From Bacillota bacterium (lineage in GTDB: Bacteria; Bacillota; Dethiobacteria; SKNC01): DNA of 25,286 nt. Below the pieces are notes generated by a model. It did not search any database. It saw only the letters and a program-made list of their open reading frames with translations, and was not told where the DNA came from. The stretch spans positions 1 through 25,286 of the forward strand of contig SKNC01000128.1 in NCBI GenBank assembly GCA_007120745.1, in the 5' to 3' direction. The first letter of the stretch is position 1. Every line of letters starts with the position of its first letter. The translations under genes and the position numbers were made by a program. Positions 7,412 to 16,700 of this stretch are shown in pieces.

Positions 7412-9307
7412 TTAAATATTATTGTCCTGCTTTAAAAAAATCACTGCCAGTGGAGGAATCTTTAACTCCAGGCTGTACGGCCTGTTATGGAAGGGCTGCC
7501 CTGCTGCCGCAAGAATTCCGGTATTTTCCTGGCCGGAACCGCCATAAATCCCCTGATCGCTGTTGACAACTTCTATATAACCACCAGGTTCAGGCACCCC
7601 AATCCGGTAACCATCATGCAGTACAGGGGTAAAATTGCATATAATTATCAAAAAATCCCCGGGATCCCGTCCTCTGCGTATAAAAGAAATAATACTCTGG
7701 TTGTTATCATGGGGGTCAATCCATTCAAACCCTTCGTGGTCATAATCTATTTGCCAAAGTGCCTTTTCTCTCCGATAAAACCCGTTCAGCTCCCGTAAAA
7801 AACGGTTTAAATTTCTGTGCATGTCATATTCCAACAGATTCCAATCCAATCCTGTTCCCGCTCTCCACTCAATAAACTGGCCGATATCTCCACCCATAAA
7901 CAATAATTTTTTCCCCGGGTGTCCCAACATATAACCTAACAATAGCCTTACATTGGCAAACTTCTGCCAGTAGTCCCCGGGCATTTTTTCCAGCAGTGAC
8001 TTCTTACGGTGAACCACTTCATCGTGAGAAAGCGGCAGAATAAAATTTTCCGATAAAGCATACCAAAAAGAAAAGGTCAACAAATTATGGTGCCATTTAC
8101 GGCTGACAGGGTCCAGTTCCATATATTTTAACATGTCGTTCATCCAGCCCATGTTCCACTTAAAATTAAAACCAAGACCCCCCAGGTATGTAGGAGCGCT
8201 TACCAGGGGCCAGTCGGTGGACTCTTCCGCCATCATCAAAGCATGGGGGAAAAAACGAAAAATATTTTCGTTTAACTTACGAAGAAAAAATATTGCCTCC
8301 AGGTTTTCCCGGCCTCCATAAATGTTGGGAACCCACTGTCCGGGTTCTTTGGCATGATCCAAATAAAGCATGCTGGCCACTGCATCTACCCTGAGTCCAT
8401 CAATATGAAACTTCTCCATCCAAAAAACCGCATTGGAGATAAGAAAACTCTGCACCTCCGGCCTTCCCAGGTCAAAATTCATGGTTCCCCACTGAAAATT
8501 TTCTCCCTTCAGGTAATCCTGGTACTCAAACAGGGGAGAACCATCAAACCGCCTGAGCCCATGGGCGTCCCGGCAGAAATGACCCGGCACCCAATCCATT
8601 ATTACTCCGATTCCCTTCTGGTGACAGCGATCCACAAAATACATAAAATCATGGGGGGTTCCATAGCGGCTGGTTACTGAATAATAACCGGTAACCTGGT
8701 AACCCCATGAATCGTCATAAGGATGTTCCGCAAGGGGCAGCAGTTCTATATGAGTAAAGCCCATATTCACGACATAGTCTACCAGCTCTTCCGCCAGCTC
8801 CCGGTATGTATAGTACTCTCCTCCGGCCTTCCTTTTCCACGAACCCAAATGGACTTCGTATATATTCATAGGAAGATTGTGAGCAGGTTCACTCTTGCTC
8901 TTCTGCCATTCCTGATCCTGCCATTCATAACCCTCCAGGGAATATACAATGGAAGCGGTGTTCGGCCTCTTTTCCGAGTAGAATGCATATGGGTCTGACT
9001 TTAACAGGACTTCTCCTTCCCGGGTTAAAATTTCATATTTATACAGCTCTCCTTGTCTTAATTCCGGTATAAAAATTGACCATACTCCTGATTCCCCAAT
9101 TCTGTGCATGTTATGAGCATGCCCCTGCCAGTGGTTGAAACTACCTGTCACCCTTACCTCCCCGGCATCAGGGGCCCAGAGGGAAAACCTTACTCCCTCA
9201 ATTCCATTCTCTTCACAGGGATGCGCTCCCAGTACCCGATAACTGTGAAAATGATTCCCCTCATGAAAGAGATAAAGGTCAAATTCGGTGGGTGCATTCT
9301 CAGACAT
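7412..9307 (-). CDS. glgB: 1,4-alpha-glucan branching enzyme (GH13)
   Basis: Cuts alpha-1,4-glucan and re-attaches the segment as an alpha-1,6 branch. The product is 631 residues: an N-terminal CBM48 beta-sandwich (about 25-115, with FSLWAPDAGEVRVTGSFNHW), then a GH13 barrel and a C-terminal all-beta domain. The four GH13 regions are visible: DWVPGHF (238-244), DGLRVDAVASM (303-313, nucleophile Asp308), MAEEST (359-364, acid/base Glu361) and LPLSHDEVVH (424-433, Asp429). The ATG at 9307 has AAGGGAAG six bases upstream. It is the first gene of the glg series. The 134 nt upstream is AT-rich without a consensus promoter I would defend. Confidence 0.97.
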   Translation of the reverse strand: MSENAPTEFDLYLFHEGNHFHSYRVLGAHPCEENGIEGVRFSLWAPDAGEVRVTGSFNHWQGHAHNMHRIGESGVWSIFIPELRQGELYKYEILTREGEVLLKSDPYAFYSEKRPNTASIVYSLEGYEWQDQEWQKSKSEPAHNLPMNIYEVHLGSWKRKAGGEYYTYRELAEELVDYVVNMGFTHIELLPLAEHPYDDSWGYQVTGYYSVTSRYGTPHDFMYFVDRCHQKGIGVIMDWVPGHFCRDAHGLRRFDGSPLFEYQDYLKGENFQWGTMNFDLGRPEVQSFLISNAVFWMEKFHIDGLRVDAVASMLYLDHAKEPGQWVPNIYGGRENLEAIFFLRKLNENIFRFFPHALMMAEESTDWPLVSAPTYLGGLGFNFKWNMGWMNDMLKYMELDPVSRKWHHNLLTFSFWYALSENFILPLSHDEVVHRKKSLLEKMPGDYWQKFANVRLLLGYMLGHPGKKLLFMGGDIGQFIEWRAGTGLDWNLLEYDMHRNLNRFLRELNGFYRREKALWQIDYDHEGFEWIDPHDNNQSIISFIRRGRDPGDFLIIICNFTPVLHDGYRIGVPEPGGYIEVVNSDQGIYGGSGQENTGILAAAGQPFHNRPYSLELKIPPLAVIFLKQDNNI

Positions 9308-9441
9308 AATAATCTTCCCTTCTTTGTCAGTAACACAATATTTAATACACTCATAAATAAATTCTTCATTTTTCCAGGAATTCCTTTGAAACCCTTTTTG
9401 TTTATTGATTTTCTATCCTTTATATTCTTCAAAATGTTTAC

Positions 9442-10560
9442 TCATGGCTTACTGAATCGAAAGCTTTTCTTCAGCCGTACGGCGTCATGGGGACACAATT
9501 CCTGGCAGCAGTAACAGCGAATACACCCGTTCTGATTTATATATGCTTTCTTATCCATATTTATTACTTCTGCCGGGCAGTGTTCGGCACAAACTCTGCA
9601 GCCTGTACATTTTTCGGGAATAATATCGGGAATAGAGATGAGCAAGTTCCTCAAAAACCTGGACACAAGGGGATGATTAAAACCCCTGATGGAAAAGGAA
9701 GAACCAGGAGCCTGCTTAAAGCCCCTGACTTGTAATTGCTGGAAAGAGTCCCCCACCAGGTCCAACTGATTTATTTTATGTACGCCATATCCCATTTCTC
9801 CGGCATATTTCAAGTGCAGTACTTTTTCCGGATTCATCCCTACCAGGCTGCATGCGACAGCATCTGCAGCCACCCCGTCTTCACTCATTATTAAAAAACC
9901 GGTAAAACGAGGATTCCCGCCCCGTGGCCCCGGGCCTTCCATGGAAACAATTCCGTCCACCACGGAAAGAGCCGGTGGAATCAGGCCAAAAAGATCAGCA
10001 AGCATCCTGCTGAAATGCTCCACACGGTGATAACGCAGGTGAAGCGCGGCTTTATGGCGGCCGCTGATACAGCCGTAAAGATTTTTTACCGCTCCGGTGT
10101 AGCCGGTAAAATTATGGGTTTTTAATCGTGCCAGGCTGATAACCATATCTGTCTCCAGAACCGGCCGGGCCAATGGAAAGCTCCGGCAGATTACTCCCTG
10201 GGGAAATTTCACCTCTACCGGATTCTCGAAGGAAACCAGGGGCACCCCCAGGCTTTCCAATACCTCAGCGGCTCCGCATGAACGGGCAGCTTTAAAAACA
10301 GAACCCAGGCCGGGGCTGTCCCCTGCAGAAACAATCCCTCCCATACCTGCCGAAATTGATGCTGCCGCCCCGATAATGCTGGGATGACTGCAAACTGCTC
10401 TCTCCACAGGGGATGGAGCTAAAAAGTTTGGTTTTAACAGGACCTTCTTGTTCTTAAAAAAGTTCTCTGGAAGGCCCAGAAGCTGGATCCCTTTTACAAA
10501 GGCCTCTTCTATTGTTTCCTGCTGATAATCGTCAACTTTAAGAATTGCTGCCCGACTCAA
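9442..10560 (-). CDS. DUF362 protein with C-terminal 2x[4Fe-4S] ferredoxin domain
   Basis: The N-terminal 300 residues match DUF362 (KVLLKPNFL; LKTHNFTGYTGAVKNLYGC; VVDGIVSMEGPGP). The tail carries two complete cluster motifs, CTGCRVCAEHCP and CIRCYCCQELCP, giving eight Cys for two [4Fe-4S] clusters. Some family members appear in anaerobes with redox or cofactor roles, but the reaction is not established and I assign none. A GTG at 10569 directly abuts AGGAG and cannot use it. The TTG at 10560 sits 8 nt after AGGAG, so I choose TTG (372 residues). It is a single gene upstream of glgB; the functional link to glycogen is unclear. Confidence 0.88.
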   Translation of the reverse strand: MSRAAILKVDDYQQETIEEAFVKGIQLLGLPENFFKNKKVLLKPNFLAPSPVERAVCSHPSIIGAAASISAGMGGIVSAGDSPGLGSVFKAARSCGAAEVLESLGVPLVSFENPVEVKFPQGVICRSFPLARPVLETDMVISLARLKTHNFTGYTGAVKNLYGCISGRHKAALHLRYHRVEHFSRMLADLFGLIPPALSVVDGIVSMEGPGPRGGNPRFTGFLIMSEDGVAADAVACSLVGMNPEKVLHLKYAGEMGYGVHKINQLDLVGDSFQQLQVRGFKQAPGSSFSIRGFNHPLVSRFLRNLLISIPDIIPEKCTGCRVCAEHCPAEVINMDKKAYINQNGCIRCYCCQELCPHDAVRLKKSFRFSKP

Positions 10561-10569
10561 ATGTATCAC

Positions 10570-11101
10570 TCCTGCTGGTTAAATGTGTTGAATATATAAT
10601 TGCCTGTTGAAACCCGTAACAATTGAATTTTTTAATGAGATTTCTTAATGTTGCCACATCTTCATCCCGGGGCATATATATTTTATCTGTCCGGGCTGCC
10701 GACACCCTCAGTTTGAATGAAAGCATTCTGTTCCCATTTCAGCCCGAAATCTTGTAAGCATGGATATATTTTAACAAAGCAGTTCAATGGTGGCAAACCT
10801 TTTCTCTTTGTATTTTTTGAAGCTTTTTTAATATTTTCTGTCTCCAGCTGCGGTACAAAGATATAAGAGCAAGGTCCAAAACACCCATCTCCCAAAATTT
10901 ATTCGGCTATAAGCTGCTGAAATCCCCGAAAAATATCTAGAAATTATTTATGCAAAAAACAAAGTGAATACTTTCCCAAGCCCGGATTCCCTGAATGACA
11001 GGGCCCTAATACCCGGTGATTTATAAACATTTTGGTAACATATATATCTACAGATTAATACTATGATAAGTAGCCAGGTAAAAAAAGAGGAGGAAAGTAA
11101 A
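10570..11101. other. 532-nt intergenic region between divergent genes
   Basis: I find no supported gene here. Two short minus-strand open frames (62 and 70 codons, overlapping in 10683-10726) lack a usable ribosome binding site and resemble no family I know; they could be a decayed gene, but nothing proves it. The plus-strand side holds a small hairpin CCCTG/CAGGG (10989-11003) about 100 nt before the importer operon. I did not recognise a riboswitch, and a promoter for the operon is not clear. Confidence 0.4.
10593..10622 (-). promoter_or_regulatory. Possible promoter of the DUF362 gene
   Basis: Minus strand: TTGTTA (10622-10617), 18-nt spacer, TATATA (10598-10593), four of six matches in each box. 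It would give a leader of about 26 nt before the TTG start with its AGGAG. The sequence is AT-rich, so a chance match is possible. Confidence 0.4.
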
Positions 11102-12106
11102 TTGAAAAAGACATTTTGTTTTCTGGTGTTGCTGCTGATTCTGACAGTTGCCATGACTTCCCTATGGGGATGCGGGGAAAGCGAATTAACCCGGGTACGG
11201 TTAAATGAAGTAACCCATTCTGTATTCTATGCCCCACTGTATGTTGCCATTAACCAGGGGTTTTTTGAGCAGGAGGGCATTGATTTAGAATTAACTACGG
11301 GACAGGGGGCAGATAAAGTAATGACCGCCCTTCTCTCCGGCCAGGCGGACATAGGTTTTATGGGGCCTGAAGCAACCATTTACGTTTACAATCAGGGGCA
11401 GGAGGATTATGCTGTAAACTTTGCCCAGTTAACCAAAAGGGACGGATCATTCCTGGTGGCCAGAGAACCGGACCCGGACTTTGACTGGAACAAAGTCGAA
11501 GGGAAAACCATCATAGGGGGACGAAAAGGCGGCATGCCGCTGATGACCCTGGAGTACGTACTGAAAAACAAAGGAATTATGCCCGGCCAGGATGTGGAAG
11601 TTCTAACCAATATCCAGTTTGCTTTAATGGCCGGAGCGTTTACCGGCGGTACCGGTGATTATGTAACATTATTTGAACCGGTGGCAGCGGCTTTAGAACT
11701 GGAAGGCTCAGGGTTTGTGGTGGCCTCCGTAGGGGAAGAAAGTGGAGAAATTCCTTATACCGTATTTTCCGCCCGAAAGAGCTTTATGGAGGAGAACCCT
11801 GACATGATTCAGCGTTTTACCAACGCCATTTACCTGGGACAGCGCTGGGTACAAAACAGCACTCCAGAAGAAATTGCACTGGCCATTATGCCTTCGTTTC
11901 CCGACGCCAGTGAAGAGATTTTAACAGCAGTAGCCAAAAGATACAAAGATATCGATGCCTGGGCAGACAGCCCCATTTTTACTGAGGATTCCTTTGAACG
12001 CCTGCAGGATGTCATGGAAACCGCAGGGGAATTAGACCAAAGGGCACCCTATGAAAAACTTGTAACGAATATATACGCTGAAAAAGCCATTGAAGAAATA
12101 AAGTAA
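11102..12106 (+). CDS. ABC importer substrate-binding lipoprotein (NMT1/SsuA-like)
   Basis: Extracellular lipid-anchored binding protein, 334 residues. The TTG at 11102 is preferred: GAGGAGG lies 8 nt upstream, and the product then starts with a clean signal peptide (KK, hydrophobic 5-20) ending in the lipobox LWGC (Cys24). An ATG at 11063 would add 13 charged residues and lacks a ribosome binding site. The mature part has the family pattern: FYAPLYVAINQGFFEQEGIDLEL, ALLSGQADIGFMGPEA, GKTIIGGRKGGMP and a helical C-terminus. Relatives bind nitrate, alkanesulfonates, taurine or thiamine-pyrimidine precursors. No metabolic gene nearby identifies the ligand. The ATPase follows 37 nt later. Confidence 0.9.
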   Translation: MKKTFCFLVLLLILTVAMTSLWGCGESELTRVRLNEVTHSVFYAPLYVAINQGFFEQEGIDLELTTGQGADKVMTALLSGQADIGFMGPEATIYVYNQGQEDYAVNFAQLTKRDGSFLVAREPDPDFDWNKVEGKTIIGGRKGGMPLMTLEYVLKNKGIMPGQDVEVLTNIQFALMAGAFTGGTGDYVTLFEPVAAALELEGSGFVVASVGEESGEIPYTVFSARKSFMEENPDMIQRFTNAIYLGQRWVQNSTPEEIALAIMPSFPDASEEILTAVAKRYKDIDAWADSPIFTEDSFERLQDVMETAGELDQRAPYEKLVTNIYAEKAIEEIK

Positions 12107-12143
12107 GGAAAAACAAACTGTTCACGGGAAGGAGAGGAGAATT

Positions 12144-12920
12144 ATGAGGGCGCAACCCCTGGTGGAAATAAAAAAAGTATCCTTAAATTATCACAGCGAT
12201 GAAGGGGAAATTGCTGCCCTCAGGGACCTCTCCCTGGACATTTATCCAGGAGAATTTGTAGGCATTGTTGGCCCCAGCGGCTGCGGTAAATCTACACTGC
12301 TGAACATCGTGGCGGGGTTGATTCAACCCTCTAAAGGTTATGTATTAATCAATAAAAAGGAAGTAAAAAAACCCAACTCCCTGGTGGGATACATGCCCCA
12401 AAGTGATCAGCTGTTTGAGTGGAGAACCATCTGGAAGAATGTGCTGTTGGGATTAGAAGTACAGGGAAAAATTAATGAAGAAACCAAAGCCTTTGCCCGG
12501 CAGCTTCTTGAAAACTACGGTTTAATTAACTTCAAAGACATTTATCCCCGGCAGCTGTCCGGGGGCATGAGACAGCGGGTAGCGCTGATTCGAACCCTGG
12601 CCATAAATCCAGAAATTCTTCTGCTGGATGAAGCTTTTTCTGCCCTGGACTACCAAACCCGGCTGGTTGTCTCCGATGAAGTAAAGCAGATTATAAGAAA
12701 AGAAAAGAAAACTACGGTTCTGGTGACCCACGATATCGCCGAAGCCATCAGTATGGCCGACAGGGTAGTGGTCCTGACCCAAAGGCCCGCCAGTATAAAA
12801 AACATTCATTCTATAAAACTGTCCTGTGAGGAGAATACCCCCTTAAAATGCCGAAAGGCACCGGAGTTCAGTGATTATTTTAACAATATCTGGAAGGAGC
12901 TGGAAATGCATGTCCGATAA
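12144..12920 (+). CDS. ABC importer ATP-binding subunit (SsuB/TauB-like)
   Basis: Cytoplasmic ATPase that drives the importer, 258 residues. Walker A GPSGCGKST lies at 43-51, the Q-loop around YMPQSDQL (83-90), the signature LSGGMRQR at 138-145, Walker B ILLLDEAFSALD at 158-169 and the switch His in VLVTHD. The Q-loop plus SGGMRQR pattern is typical of nitrate/sulfonate/taurine ATPases. The ATG has an AGGAGAGGAG site four bases before it. The 3' end overlaps the permease start by 11 nt, indicating coupled translation. Confidence 0.93.
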   Translation: MRAQPLVEIKKVSLNYHSDEGEIAALRDLSLDIYPGEFVGIVGPSGCGKSTLLNIVAGLIQPSKGYVLINKKEVKKPNSLVGYMPQSDQLFEWRTIWKNVLLGLEVQGKINEETKAFARQLLENYGLINFKDIYPRQLSGGMRQRVALIRTLAINPEILLLDEAFSALDYQTRLVVSDEVKQIIRKEKKTTVLVTHDIAEAISMADRVVVLTQRPASIKNIHSIKLSCEENTPLKCRKAPEFSDYFNNIWKELEMHVR

Positions 12921-13725
12921 TCCGTCCAATTATTCTATTTCAAAAGAACACCGGGAGTACCTGCGTTCTAAAAAAATGTATAAAGCCCGGGTGCTGTTTG
13001 CCCAGGTCTTTTTACTCATTGCAGTATTTGCTCTTTGGGAAACGGCAGCTCAATTTAGGTGGATTGATCCTTTCATTACCAGCCAACCTTCCCGGGTCCT
13101 TCGAACCCTGTTATCACTGCACGGGGAAGGGGTGCTTTATTATCATGTGGGAGTTACCGTTTTTGAAACCGTGGTAGGATTTGTGCTGGGAACCATTATT
13201 GGAACCGCCATTTCCATTGTTCTGTGGTGGTCGGATTTTATTTCAAGGGTTTTGGACCCGTACCTGGTTGTTCTCAACAGCCTGCCCAAGATTGCCCTGG
13301 GCCCTATCTTAATTGTCTGGATAGGTAACGGCATCCCGGCGATTATTACTATGGCCCTGTTAATCTCCGTCATCGTCACTGTCCTGGGGGTGTACACCGG
13401 GTTTTCCCAGGTGGACCCCTACAAAATCAGGCTGTTAAAAACCTTCGGTGCTACCCGGTGGCAGGTGTTTCAAAAAGTAATTTTTCCGGCCAGCGTACCC
13501 ACCATTGTATCGGCATTAAAAATAAACGTGGGGCTTTCCTGGGTGGGAGTCATCGTGGGAGAGTTTCTGGTATCCCGGGCCGGGTTGGGTTATTTAATCG
13601 TCTACGGCGGTCAGGTTTTCCGTCTGGACCTGGTGATGACCAGTGTTCTTATTCTTTCTGTGGCCGCAGCAGCCATGTATCAGGCGGTGGTGCTGTTAGA
13701 AAAATATATTGTCCGGTGGAATTAG
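12910..13725 (+). CDS. ABC importer permease subunit (SsuC/TauC-like)
   Basis: Integral membrane subunit, 271 residues, with about six hydrophobic segments starting at VLFAQVFLLIAVFALWETAA. The ATPase-contacting EAA-type loop reads KTFGATRWQVFQKVIFP (about 178-194), as expected of the BPD_transp_1 family. The chosen ATG at 12910 has GAAGGAG ten bases upstream and overlaps the ATPase stop (12918-12920). An ATG at 12871 lies inside the ATPase gene and would add 13 residues without a site. Last gene of the operon. Its stop lies only 9 nt from the stop of the convergent kinase gene, leaving no room for a separate terminator. Confidence 0.93.
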   Translation: MSDNPSNYSISKEHREYLRSKKMYKARVLFAQVFLLIAVFALWETAAQFRWIDPFITSQPSRVLRTLLSLHGEGVLYYHVGVTVFETVVGFVLGTIIGTAISIVLWWSDFISRVLDPYLVVLNSLPKIALGPILIVWIGNGIPAIITMALLISVIVTVLGVYTGFSQVDPYKIRLLKTFGATRWQVFQKVIFPASVPTIVSALKINVGLSWVGVIVGEFLVSRAGLGYLIVYGGQVFRLDLVMTSVLILSVAAAAMYQAVVLLEKYIVRWN

Positions 13726-13734
13726 AAGCTTTTT

Positions 13735-16700
13735 TTATCCTTTTTGAAGTTCCGCCATTACCTTGGCCAGGTCTTCAATCTTATAAGGTTTGGGTACAAA
13801 TCCTATAAACCCGTGTTTTTCGAATTGAGAAACTACCGGGTCATCATAGTATCCACTGGTAACAATGGCCTTTACCCTGGGGTCAATTTCCAGCAGTTTT
13901 TGTACCGTCTGTTTTCCACCCATCCCTCCAGGTACGGTTAAATCAATAATTACAGCATCAAAGACCCTACCAATTTCCAGGTTTCTCTGATATAAGTCCA
14001 CTGCTTCTTCACCGTCCCGGGCAAACACCGCTTCAAAACCAATGAGGGAAAGCATTTCCCCTACCACTTCCCGGAGCTTATCCTCATCATCCATCACCAA
14101 GACCCTGCCCTTGGACCGCCCGTCTTTTTCTTTTTTCTCTCCTGCCTCCACTTCAGGGGATGATGCAGGAAGATAAATGAAAAAGGTGGTACCCTCTCCC
14201 ACCTGGGAATTTAAGGTGATGTAACCGCCGTGTTTTTTCACAATGGAATAAGATGTGGCCAGGCCCAGGCCGCTTCCCTTTTCCTTGGTGGTAAAGAAAG
14301 GGTCAAAAATACTCTGCCGATGCTCCCTGGGGATACCCATCCCTTCGTCTCGAATAAATACCCGGACATAATGCCCTTTTTCCAGGGGAATCCTGTTTTC
14401 CAACTGGCTGTTGTCAATGGACACATTTTCCGCCCCCACATAAATGGTTCCTCCCTCAGGCATGGCCTGCAATGCGTTAATAATCAAGTTGTTTATCACC
14501 TGCCTGATCTGCCCGGCATCCGCCTCCACGGAGTAAAGATTTTCGGGAAAAGAAAACTCGCTGCGCACATTGGAACCACTCAAAATTAACATGGTGGTAT
14601 CCTGAACCAGTTCCTTCACCGACACGGTCTGAGTTATTGGTTCACCGCCCCGGGCAAAGGTGTGGAGCTGACGGGTCAGGTCCTTTGCCAAAACAGCGGC
14701 CTTCTCAATTTCTTTTAATTTTAACGAGATTTTTTCTTTCTGCTCCTGGTTCTGGTACATCCGGGCCAGAGAAATATTCCCTAAAATTATGGCCAGGATA
14801 TTGTTAAAATCATGGGCAATGCCCCCGGCCAGCAGGCCTAAGGATTCCAGTTTGCTGGCTTTAAAGAATTCTTCCTCCATTTTGTTTCGCTGGGTCACGT
14901 TTCTTAATACGGCCAACAACGAGGGAGTTCCCTGGTAATTAATAGGGTCCAATACTACTTCTACATCAACAATATTACCGTTACGGAGAGATAACTGTTC
15001 TGCTAATATTGACATTTCTTTTCGTTCCTGCAGCGCTTTCCCAATCTCTTCCCGGTATTCATGCAAAAATTCCGGAGAAAGAACATCCTTAATCCCCATG
15101 TTAATCAGATCCTCTGGACTGTTCATCCCTGCCAAACCGGCAGCAGCCTGGTTGGCAAAAACAATTTTCTCCCCCTGCAGAATGAGCACCGCATCGGGCA
15201 GGCGTTCCACCAGCAGGCGGTACCGCTGTTCGCTGTCCCGCAGCGCCTTCTCCGTTGACTTCTTCTCCGTAATGTCCTCGATCATCCCAATGGTAAGTTG
15301 AGGGTTTCCCTCCTGGTCCCGGACCAGTGCCAAAGACAAGCGCACCCAGACCGGGTTTCCCTCCTTGTGAAGGTAGCGCTTTTCCATGCTGAAATAATTC
15401 CTCTTGCCGTCTACCAGTTCCCTGATAAGTTCCTGGTTCTTGTCCATATCCTCGGGATAGGTAAAACCTTTCAAAGGCATTCCAAGAAGTTCTTCTTCGC
15501 TGTAACCCAGCATACTCTGGAGGGCAGCATTGGAAACCATCATCCTGCCCTCCAGGTCGCACATGGCGATACCCATGGGCGCCATCTCAAATATGGTTCT
15601 GAACCGGGCCTCACTTTTCCGCAGTTCCTGTTCCGCCTGTTTCTTTTCAGTAATATCCCTGTAATGATTAACTATGTATTTTACCCTTCCCTCTTCATCC
15701 AACACAGGATAATACCGGCAGTCCAGGTAGGCGTCCCATTCCGACACGTACCTTTCCGCACTTTCCATCTTCTTTTTCTTTATTACCCGGGGAACCAGGC
15801 AGTCTTCACACTGCCTGTCCCGGCCCAATATTTCAAAGCACTTCTTTCCCGCTATTTCCTCCGGAGAAACCCCCAGCCGGTCATATTTCGCCTGGTTAAA
15901 ACAGACAATAGTATTGTCCGGTGTTTGTACCCCCAGTATATCACTGATGCCGTCCAGAACTCCTTTCAGAAGCCTGGTATTTTCCTTCAATTCAGATACC
16001 GCTGAATATTCCTGGGTGACATCCCGGGCCACGGCAATCAACTTTTCCTCCGGCTGGTCCTTCAGCAGCTTGCAGTTCCACTGCAGGAGTTTTTCCCGTC
16101 CGTCAGCACTTTTCAACCAGGTTTCCAGGGTTGCTGTTATTTCTTCTCCCTGAAAAATGGGCAGCAGCGCCTCCTGAAACCCCCGAAACTTTTTTTTAGA
16201 AAGACAGTATTCCTGCAGGCTTTTCTGTAAAAACTTCTCTCCAAAAAAATCCCTTCCCGGTTGATTTGCCCAGATTAACTTCCCTTCCCTGTTAATCAGG
16301 GCAATGATTTCAGGCACCGTCTCCACCAGGGTCTGGTACTGGCTTTCCCTTTCCTGCAGTGCTTTCTCCGCCTGCTTCTGCTTAGTAATATCTACCCCTG
16401 TACATATAAAAAACCTCAGGGAACCGTTCCTGTTCCAAAAGGGAGAGGCTGACCATTTCATCAGATGCTTTTTACCCTCTTTGGAAACCCAGTGGCATTC
16501 AATCTTTACTGATTTTCCTGCTTTTAAATCTTCATAGGCACAACTGGCCAGGTCCAGTTCCTCCCCAGGGATGGGCAGTATCTGCCACAGGTCTTCCCCC
16601 TGTACCTCCTCCAAACGCCTGCCCATTAGTGCTTCACAGGCCTGGTTAATCTTAAAAATTCCCCCCCTGGAGTCTAAAATGATAACCGGACTGTCAAAAG

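Noticed and set aside
7402..7422. AT-only hairpin ATAATATT/AATATTAT at the glgB stop as a terminator
   Set aside because: No G-C pairs and no T-run after it on the minus strand.
9190..9432. 80-codon minus-strand frame overlapping the start of glgB
   Set aside because: Overlaps glgB in another frame; Lys/Phe-rich translation from AT-rich sequence; no family resemblance.
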